A DNA stretch of 64,000 nucleotides from Candidatus Eiseniibacteriota bacterium (GTDB lineage: Bacteria; Orphanbacterota; Orphanbacteria; Orphanbacterales; Orphanbacteraceae), in contig JAJRWB010000054.1 of NCBI GenBank assembly GCA_024276995.1, positions 48,830-112,829 on the forward strand, given 5' to 3'. Position 1 is the first letter of the stretch. Each line of letters opens with the position of its first letter. This document shows, piece after piece, positions 54,045-61,041 of the stretch. The notes under the pieces are model-generated. The model was not told where the DNA came from. It made no database searches and worked only from the letters and a program-made list of their open reading frames with translations. The position numbers were made by a program, and so were the translations under genes.

Positions 54045-55101
54045 CAACGACCTGCTACAAGCACCCCTCGACGACGAGGTGATCGACTCCCTCTCCCCGC
54101 CGAGTCGCGAGCTTCTGCGTGCCGGCACGCGACGCGGTTTTCTCCGCGAAGAGGAGATCGACCGCCTCGGATCGGGCGGCACCGTCCCTGTGAAGGAGAT
54201 GGAGATCCTCCTCGGCGCCGCCGAGTATCTCGCCCTTCCGATCCGACCGCCCCGCGCCGGGATCGCCCCGGCCGGGAAGGAGCCTCACAGCACCGAGGCT
54301 CTCCGGCAGTACCTCGACGAGATCGGCAGGATCGACCGTCTGACGCCGGAAGAGGAAGTGGAGCTTTCCGACAGGATCCAGGCGGGCGACGAGGCGGCGC
54401 GCCGGAAGATGATCCTCGCGAACCTCCGCCTCGTCGTGACGATCGCCCGAGCCTACCGGAGGCGGGGCGTACCGTTCCTCGATCTCATCGAAGAGGGGAA
54501 CCTCGGACTCATCCGCGCCGTCGACCGCTTCCTCGGCTCGAAAGGGTGCCGCTTCAGCACGTACGCGGGCTGGTGGATCCGCCAGGGGATCACCCGGGTG
54601 ATCGCCAACCGGGGCCGCATCGTTCGCATCCCGATCTACGTGATCCAACTGGTGAGCCGCTACGAACGCGCCCGGCGGAAGCTGCGGAACGATCTCGACC
54701 GCGATCCGAGTATCGCCGAAATCGCATCGTACCTGGATCTTTCAGAAAAGAAATGCCGTCTCGCCGAGTCGCTGGTGAGGAATATCCGCAATCTCGACTC
54801 GATGGCGAGCGTCGACGTGGCGGACAGGATCGTACGGGAGATCCCCGACCGGCACACCCTTTCGCCCGAGTCGATCGTCGAGTTGCAGCTCGAGCACGAG
54901 CGTCTCGATCGGCTCTTGAGGAAGCTGACGGAAAGGGAGGAGGCGATCTTGAGAATCCGCTTCGGCTTCGACGACGGTACGCCCCGCTCCCTCGCCGAGA
55001 CGGGGAGCGCCTTCGGTCTCAGCCGCGAACGGATCCGCCAGATCGAGGGTCGTGCCCTCGAGAAGCTCCGCCGGCTCCTCGGAAGAGGCGGCGGACGGTA
55101 A
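54037..55101 (+). CDS. RpoD-family (group 1/2) sigma factor
   Basis: A 354-residue sigma70. Regions present are 1.2 ([20 protein letters not shown], about 87-106), 2.1-2.4 ([18 protein letters not shown], then [16 protein letters not shown]), 3 ([18 protein letters not shown]), and 4 ([15 protein letters not shown] and [19 protein letters not shown]). The first 80 residues are not a full region 1.1. Whether it is the primary sigma or an RpoS-like second sigma is uncertain; its position beside acyP and apt, and its modest length, favour the latter. GTG start at 54037. Confidence 0.88.
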   Translation: MGDNDLLQAPLDDEVIDSLSPPSRELLRAGTRRGFLREEEIDRLGSGGTVPVKEMEILLGAAEYLALPIRPPRAGIAPAGKEPHSTEALRQYLDEIGRIDRLTPEEEVELSDRIQAGDEAARRKMILANLRLVVTIARAYRRRGVPFLDLIEEGNLGLIRAVDRFLGSKGCRFSTYAGWWIRQGITRVIANRGRIVRIPIYVIQLVSRYERARRKLRNDLDRDPSIAEIASYLDLSEKKCRLAESLVRNIRNLDSMASVDVADRIVREIPDRHTLSPESIVELQLEHERLDRLLRKLTEREEAILRIRFGFDDGTPRSLAETGSAFGLSRERIRQIEGRALEKLRRLLGRGGGR

Positions 55102-55179
55102 GGGTGTTGCCCTGATTCCCGCCGCGATGGTACGGTTCCTTGCGAGTCCTTTCCCGTCACGTCCGGAGGTTTTTTCCCG

Positions 55180-55701
55180 ATGAACTTGGCCGAACAGATA
55201 CGCGACATCGTCGACTTCCCGAAGAAGGGAATCGTCTTCAAAGATATCACCACGCTCATGGCGAGGCCGGAGGCGCTGCGCGAAGCGGTGGACGCGCTGT
55301 GCGCTCCGTTCAGGGATCAAAGAATCGACAAGATCGCCTGCATGGAGTCACGGGGATTCATCTTCGGCGCCCCGATGGCGATCGAACTCGGCGCGGGTAT
55401 GGTGCCCCTTCGAAAACCGGGGAAACTTCCCGCCGAAACGGTCTCCGCGAGCTACGAACTCGAGTACGGTACCGACTCCCTCGAGATGCACGTCGACGCG
55501 GTAAGCGAAGGGGAGACCGTCCTCATCGTGGACGACCTTCTCGCCACCGGAGGAACCGCCTCGGCGGCGATCGAGCTGGTGGAGACGCGCGGCGGGATCG
55601 TCGAGGCGCTCGTCTTCCTCGTGGAACTCGCCTTCCTCGACGGCCGCGCGAAGCTGGGCGACCGGATGGTGCACTCGGTGATCCGCTACGGGGAGGAGTG
55701 A
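55180..55701 (+). CDS. apt: Adenine phosphoribosyltransferase
   Basis: A 173-residue purine-salvage enzyme converting adenine and PRPP to AMP. It has IRDIVDFPKKGIVFKDITTL, ESRGFIFGAPMAIELGAG, LRKPGKLPAETVSASYELEY, and the PRPP loop LIVDDLLATGGTA. GGAGG lies about 11 nt before the ATG. Its 3' end overlaps the convergent TPR membrane gene by 16 bp. Confidence 0.96.
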   Translation: MNLAEQIRDIVDFPKKGIVFKDITTLMARPEALREAVDALCAPFRDQRIDKIACMESRGFIFGAPMAIELGAGMVPLRKPGKLPAETVSASYELEYGTDSLEMHVDAVSEGETVLIVDDLLATGGTASAAIELVETRGGIVEALVFLVELAFLDGRAKLGDRMVHSVIRYGEE

Positions 55702-57638
55702 CCGGCCGGCGTTCCCTCCAGGCGTTCCAGCAGCTTTCGTGCGTCCTTTCGGGTCGGATTCGCTTCGAGTGAACGCTTCACGAATGCCACCGCCTCGCCC
55801 CGTTTCCCCTCGGCGGCACACGTCGTTGCGAGCCAGAAGTTCAGATCCCCGTCGGCGGGGAGGACGGCGCGCGCCGCCTTGAGCCATCTCTCCGCCTCCG
55901 CCCACTCCTTCTTCCACATGAGAATCCTTCCGAGGTAACTCGCCGCCGACGGATTGCCGGGAGACTCCTCCAGGAACCGCCGGAAGAGCTTCTCGCCAAG
56001 GTCGCCCTTTCGAAGGTGAAAGTACGTCGTCGCGAGATAGTAGAGGGGAGGGGCGAGGTCGGGATCGAGTTCGATCGCCTTCTCGAGATGGCCTTGCGCG
56101 TCCTCGTACCGCCCCCCCTTCCAGTAGAGCATCCCGAGGTTCGCCTGGATGATCCTCGAATCGCCCCGGCGGCCCGCCGCCTGTTCGAAGAGGTTGTATG
56201 CGGTCTTCCGGTCGCCCCGCTCCCACATGAGAGAGGCGAGTCCCGCGATCTTCGGGTCGGCGCCGATCCAGTGGTGCGGATCGGGGAGGGAGAGCCGCGC
56301 CGTTCGTTCCGCCGCGCGCGACCGGTCGGCATTTCCTTCGATCCAGGGGAAGAGAAGGAACGCGCCGAGTCCGGCGGCGAGGGCGGCGGTGGCGGCGAGC
56401 CGTTTCGCATCGACCGTCCGAAGAAGAACGACCGACGCCCAGAGCGCCGCGCAAGGGGCGAAGAAGGAGAAGAGATCCCAGTCGCGCGGGCCGAGGTAGG
56501 GACGCATCACGAAAGCGAACGCGACGAACGAAAGGGCGGCGATGCCGGCGAAGTGTTCGATCCGCCCGGCGGTTCGATCGTTCCGATCGCCGGCCGATGC
56601 GCGGCGCACGAAGAGAACCACCGCCGGCAACGGGGCGAGCAGGAGAACCAGGTTCAAGACGAAAAGGAGGTGAGATGCGCTGAAGAAGCCGTACGGCGCG
56701 TTCGTCCCCGCACCGACCCACGGCACGAACATCCCGTGGATCGAAAGCTGGGAGACCGTCGGAGGCACGACGAAGAGAAAGAGAACGAGAAGCGCGACAA
56801 TGGGGAGCCGGCGCAGCGAAGCGGGGACGAGATCGAGGGTGACGGCGAGATAGACGACCGCGGGAAAGGCGATCACCGCCCCCCAGTGAAACGCCGCGGC
56901 GAGAAGGAAGAGAATGAACGGGAGCGGCCGCGCCCTTTCCTCGAGGAGCGCGCGGCTTCCCTCGACGAGAAACGCGAGGAGGAGGAGGTGAACGATCGTG
57001 TAGTTCTCCACGTAGCCGAAGAAGAGCTGTACCTCGGCGGTGGCGAGAAGGGGGATCGCCATGAGGGCGGTCACCACGCGACCGCGAAGATCCGGGAACA
57101 CCCGGCGATGAATCGCCGCGCCCCGGAAGACGAGAAAGACGTACGCCACGCCTGCGAGGGAGGAAACGACGGCGAACGAGGTGACGCCGGGGGACGCGAT
57201 CCCGCCGGCGCGCAGCAACCGGAATACGATCCTGTGCAGCATGAGCGTTCCCCATCCGGGACGGATCGGAAGGGGGGCGGCATCGTTCTCGAGAATCGTC
57301 GTGAGAAGGTAGCCGTCGCCGAGATAGAGATTCCTCGAACGGAAAAGGTAGAAGAGCATGAAGAGGAGCGGTGCGGCCGCCGCCCGGAGGGAAAGGGCGG
57401 CGAGCGGTGGAAGGGGCCGACTCTTCCGTTCGTCCCGCCTCTTCTCCGCGGGGGGAAAGAGGGGATAGAGGAAGATGAGAATCGTCCCCGCACCGATCCA
57501 GATCGCCCGGAGGGAAAGGGGAAGGTCGGTGCCGAGCGAGAGCGCCCAGAGCGCGTCGGACGGTTTGAAGGCGAGATACGATGCGGCTGTGAGAAGGACG
57601 CCGGCCGCGAGAAGGAGGGTGAACGGAGGGCGCTTCAC
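55686..57638 (-). CDS. Polytopic membrane protein with C-terminal TPR repeats
   Basis: A 650-residue protein. The first 440 residues contain about 11-12 membrane segments; the first long loop has RSRNLYLGDGYLL, where GT-C glycosyltransferases place catalytic acidic residues. The last 200 residues are TPR repeats (for example RIIQANLGMLYWKGGRYEDA). This combination occurs in putative O-glycosyl/mannosyltransferases, but I cannot confirm activity. The GTG at 57638 overlaps the methyltransferase stop as GTGA; the upstream open frame is a shadow. It converges with apt. Confidence 0.8.
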   Translation of the reverse strand: MKRPPFTLLLAAGVLLTAASYLAFKPSDALWALSLGTDLPLSLRAIWIGAGTILIFLYPLFPPAEKRRDERKSRPLPPLAALSLRAAAAPLLFMLFYLFRSRNLYLGDGYLLTTILENDAAPLPIRPGWGTLMLHRIVFRLLRAGGIASPGVTSFAVVSSLAGVAYVFLVFRGAAIHRRVFPDLRGRVVTALMAIPLLATAEVQLFFGYVENYTIVHLLLLAFLVEGSRALLEERARPLPFILFLLAAAFHWGAVIAFPAVVYLAVTLDLVPASLRRLPIVALLVLFLFVVPPTVSQLSIHGMFVPWVGAGTNAPYGFFSASHLLFVLNLVLLLAPLPAVVLFVRRASAGDRNDRTAGRIEHFAGIAALSFVAFAFVMRPYLGPRDWDLFSFFAPCAALWASVVLLRTVDAKRLAATAALAAGLGAFLLFPWIEGNADRSRAAERTARLSLPDPHHWIGADPKIAGLASLMWERGDRKTAYNLFEQAAGRRGDSRIIQANLGMLYWKGGRYEDAQGHLEKAIELDPDLAPPLYYLATTYFHLRKGDLGEKLFRRFLEESPGNPSAASYLGRILMWKKEWAEAERWLKAARAVLPADGDLNFWLATTCAAEGKRGEAVAFVKRSLEANPTRKDARKLLERLEGTPAGHSSP

Positions 57639-58459
57639 CGATCCTCTCCCCGCACGGGAGAAGTGCCCTCCTTCGCCAGCAGCGTCGCCGTGTACCAGCC
57701 GGTGCGGTACTCGCCCCCCTTCCCCGATCGCCGCTCGAGCACGCCGAACGTCCGGAGAAGGAAGCGATCGGCGAAACCGAGCCGAAGCGCGCGGAGTGCG
57801 CGAAAGAGCGCCGTCGCCACAAGGCGCGGAACGTGGTAGACGGCGCGCTGATCGAGCACGGTAAGACCGAATTCTCCCGCCATGCATGCCGCCTCCGCCG
57901 CCGTGAGTGTTTCACCGAGAAGAAAAGGGATCTTTCCCTTCTTGCCGAGCCACCGGACCGCCGGATAGAAGAGGGATCGGGGATTGTCGAGGAGGAGAAC
58001 GAGACGCCCGCCTTCGCGAAGAACACGCACCGCCTCGCGAAACCCCGCGCAAAGACCCTCTTCACCGATGAAGTGATCTAGGGTGGAACAACTGAACACG
58101 ATGTCGAACGATTCATCTCGGAAGGGGAGATGCCGTGCGTCGCAGACGAGCACGTCGATCCTCCTGTTCGAAGCGGTGAGGCGATCCCGCGCGCCGGTGC
58201 AGATCCTCCGGGAGATATCGATGCCGCAAAGCCGCGCCGGTGCATCTTCCTCCGGCCAACCGGTGAGGACCTCGTCGCCGCCGAGCGCCTCTTCGAACAG
58301 ATCGGTCTTCAGAATCCGTCCGGCCGGGGAGGCGCCGCACCACGAGCGGAGAAGATCGACGTGGACACGGCGCTTTTGTTCCGCCATCACGGGATCGAGA
58401 TGATAGCTTTTCGCCATGGCACCGGCCACGTCGTCCCAGTATCGATCACTCCGGTCCAT
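57635..58459 (-). CDS. SAM-dependent methyltransferase-like protein with a non-standard motif I
   Basis: A 274-residue protein with a Methyltransf_11-like core: LCGIDISRRI (acidic residue that would hold the SAM ribose), VLVCDARHLPFRDESFDIVF (motif II/III) and VLREGGRLVLLLDNP. The usual glycine-rich GxGxG motif I is replaced by GRILKTDLFEEALGG. The ATG at 58459 has a strong ribosome-binding site (GGGAGA, 5 nt spacing); an in-frame ATG 54 nt upstream lacks one. It pairs with the TPR membrane gene (GTGA overlap). Probably a glycan or lipid methyltransferase; substrate unknown. Confidence 0.8.
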   Translation of the reverse strand: MDRSDRYWDDVAGAMAKSYHLDPVMAEQKRRVHVDLLRSWCGASPAGRILKTDLFEEALGGDEVLTGWPEEDAPARLCGIDISRRICTGARDRLTASNRRIDVLVCDARHLPFRDESFDIVFSCSTLDHFIGEEGLCAGFREAVRVLREGGRLVLLLDNPRSLFYPAVRWLGKKGKIPFLLGETLTAAEAACMAGEFGLTVLDQRAVYHVPRLVATALFRALRALRLGFADRFLLRTFGVLERRSGKGGEYRTGWYTATLLAKEGTSPVRGEDR

Positions 58460-58627
58460 CGTTTCTCCCAGCGCACCGTCGCGGCGTTTCGCGCGGCGGA
58501 AGTACGGCCACACAATAGACCACCGCCGCGGCGCGCATATTCCTGTTGCCCCGGCGGGGCGCGTCCCTTACCTTCACTTGAGCATAGGCCCTGATCCTCC
58601 CGGGCGAAAGATGAAATGGGAGCGCCG

Positions 58628-59695
58628 ATGATCTCCGTCATTATTCCGACATACAATTCCGCCGGCACGCTCGAGAAACTCCTCTCGTCGTTCGGAGATT
58701 CCGATTTCTCCGACCATGAAGTGATCGTCGTGGACGACGGCTCGAACGACGAAACGGCGCGCCTTCTAAAGCGCTTCCCGGTTCGCGCGCTCAAAACCCC
58801 GAACAACGGCGGCCCTTCACTCGCCCGGAACGTCGGCGCCCGGGCCGCCCGGGGGGACATTCTCCTCTTTCTCGATTCCGATGTCGTTCTTCGCGCCGAC
58901 ACCCTGGAAGAAGTAAGGCGTTTCTTCGAAAACCACCCCGGCCGGTCGGTGATGGTCGGCATCTACGACTCGACGCCGGCGAACCGGGGTGTCTGGCCTC
59001 TCTACAAGGCGCTCCAGTGCCGCAGCTACCGCCGCGGTTTCCCCGCCGTGCGCCGTGTGAGTCTCCTCTGGGCCGCGGTGGCGGCGTTCCGGAAAGATGT
59101 GTATCTTCGCTCGGGGGGGTTCGATACGCGGTTCGACCGCCCGAGCATGGAAGATCTCGAACTGGGAAGGCGCATCTCGAAGAACCACCCGATCTACCTG
59201 AACCGGAATGTCGTGGTAAGGCACCACTTTCCCGCCACCTTGCGGCGGAATGCGGCCGATCACTTCCATCGCGGTTTCCTCTGGGTGAAGCTGTTTTTTC
59301 GATATAAACGATTCGACGATTATCTCTCAACGCCTCGTCGCGCCATCGGCCGTCTGGGAGCTTTCGTCACGCTGCCCGCCCTCGCGGCGGCGCTGTTCGC
59401 CGCCCTTCCCGCCCCGGTCGCCGCGGCGCCGTTCGCGGTCTACTTGGCCTGCAACTACGATCTATGGGCGGTGACGGCGAAACGTTCCCTACTCTTCCTT
59501 CCGGTGGTGCTCGCCATCGATTTCCTCCTCGGCATCGTGCTCGGCGCCGCTCTTTGCGCCGCCCTTTTCGATGAAGCCGTTTTGCGCCTCAAGCGCCTCT
59601 TCCACCGGCGAAAGAAGATCGCCGCTGTGGTGGTGCCCGACCCTCTCCCGTCGGAGAGAGTGATCGATCGTGCCGCTCCCGGTTCGAAAGAATAA
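58628..59695 (+). CDS. Family 2 glycosyltransferase with C-terminal membrane segments
   Basis: A 355-residue GT-A enzyme. It has MISVIIPTYNSAGTLEKLL, VVDDGSNDET, NNGGPSLARNVGARAARGDI, FLDSDVVLR (metal site), and PSMEDLELGRRI with the catalytic ED pair. The last third holds about three membrane segments, so it works at the inner membrane. Of two in-frame ATGs (58616 and 58628), the second has GGGAG five bases upstream, overlapping the first, so I use it. It is divergent from the methyltransferase gene. Confidence 0.87.
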   Translation: MISVIIPTYNSAGTLEKLLSSFGDSDFSDHEVIVVDDGSNDETARLLKRFPVRALKTPNNGGPSLARNVGARAARGDILLFLDSDVVLRADTLEEVRRFFENHPGRSVMVGIYDSTPANRGVWPLYKALQCRSYRRGFPAVRRVSLLWAAVAAFRKDVYLRSGGFDTRFDRPSMEDLELGRRISKNHPIYLNRNVVVRHHFPATLRRNAADHFHRGFLWVKLFFRYKRFDDYLSTPRRAIGRLGAFVTLPALAAALFAALPAPVAAAPFAVYLACNYDLWAVTAKRSLLFLPVVLAIDFLLGIVLGAALCAALFDEAVLRLKRLFHRRKKIAAVVVPDPLPSERVIDRAAPGSKE

Positions 59696-59701
59696 AGTCG
59701 C

Positions 59702-60922
59702 TCAGATCGTCCCTCGCCTTACCGGACGGCCGAAAGATGCGGCCGCCCTCCGCGTGCGAACGACGAAGGCGCGTGCGAACAGGCGCGTCATCGCGCCGGG
59801 GACGAGCCCCCGGCGATGGAGGGCGAGACCGAGCAGGAAGAGGGGGGACGTGCGTGAAGCGCGCATCCCCTCGAACCGCGAGAGCGCCGCTTCTACGCCG
59901 AGATCATAGACGCTTCCCCCGGAACGGTCCGCCGTGCGAAGGAGGGAGTCGATCGCCGCGCCGATGATCGGCTCAACCAGGGACGGCACGACGCGGGGGT
60001 CCACTCCGCCGTGGGCGATCGCTCCGCCGAGGACGCCTCCCGCGTTGGTGACAAAATCGGGAAGTACCGCGATCCCGGCGCGTTCCGCCGCTTCTCTCGC
60101 GTCGCTTGAAAGGGGGTTGTTCGCTCCCGCCACGATCAGCTTTGTGCCGAGCCGGCTCGCATCGGCGGGCGTCACCGTGTGGTGCCGGGCGCAGGGGATG
60201 AAGGCGCTCACCCGGCGCGATAGGAACTCGCCACGGTCCAGTCGTTCGGCGCCCGGGAAAGAACCGACGGCGCTCTCCCCGTGCTCTTCGATGAACGAAA
60301 CCCATCGCGCGGGATCGATACCCTCTTCCACGCCGATCGCTCCATGGCGGGTGGCCACGGCGGTGATGCGGACGCCCTGGGCGGCGAGCCGCCGGGCGAC
60401 GTTCAACCCGACCGCCCCGAGCCCCTCGATCGACGCGGTTCGTCCCGCGGCGGGTATTCCGAGCCACCGGGCCGATCGCCCGAACGACTCCACGACGCCG
60501 GCGGCGGTGAAGTCTCCCTGGAGCGAGAAGGGCCAGAGCGCCCCGGCACGAATCGTCGCGCCGCTCTCTTCGAGGAGGTAGCGGAGCCGGCCGTTATCTA
60601 CACCCATATCGGGACCGGGCATGTACCGCCCCGATTCGATGAGCGGTCGGATCGCCCGGCCGAACCGGCAAAGCACCGACTTCACTTCGACCGGATCGCC
60701 TTCCGGGTCGAACCGGATTCCTCCCTTGGCGCCTCCCTTCGGCATGCCGAGAAAGCCGTATTTCAGCGTCATCGTTCGAGCCAGGAGGGCCAGTTCCGCG
60801 CCGGTCACATCGGGGCGCATCCGGAGTCCTCCCGACGCCATGCCGCGTACCACGCTGTCGACGGCGACGAATCCGAGGAGACCGGATGTGTCGCGGATCG
60901 GTATCGTCTCCGGAGCGGTCAT
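59702..60922 (-). CDS. Glu/Leu/Phe/Val-type amino acid dehydrogenase
   Basis: A 406-residue NAD(P)-linked oxidative deaminase. The N-terminal catalytic domain has GGLRMRPDVTGAELALLA and the active-site lysines in YGFLGMPKGGAKGGI. The C-terminal Rossmann domain has IEGLGAVGLNVARRLAAQG and NAGGVLGG. Substrate specificity (glutamate or a branched-chain amino acid) cannot be read directly. Its stop lies 6 bp from the convergent GT2 stop. Confidence 0.88.
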   Translation of the reverse strand: MTAPETIPIRDTSGLLGFVAVDSVVRGMASGGLRMRPDVTGAELALLARTMTLKYGFLGMPKGGAKGGIRFDPEGDPVEVKSVLCRFGRAIRPLIESGRYMPGPDMGVDNGRLRYLLEESGATIRAGALWPFSLQGDFTAAGVVESFGRSARWLGIPAAGRTASIEGLGAVGLNVARRLAAQGVRITAVATRHGAIGVEEGIDPARWVSFIEEHGESAVGSFPGAERLDRGEFLSRRVSAFIPCARHHTVTPADASRLGTKLIVAGANNPLSSDAREAAERAGIAVLPDFVTNAGGVLGGAIAHGGVDPRVVPSLVEPIIGAAIDSLLRTADRSGGSVYDLGVEAALSRFEGMRASRTSPLFLLGLALHRRGLVPGAMTRLFARAFVVRTRRAAASFGRPVRRGTI

Positions 60923-61041
60923 GGCACTTCACACAGGCAATCGCCCTGTTCAGGATTCAGTCCTCCCACCGATCGATCCGCTGCATATTGCTAGGAAGGT
61001 CGGCAATCCTTCCAGAACTGCACGGATACTACATGGAACGA

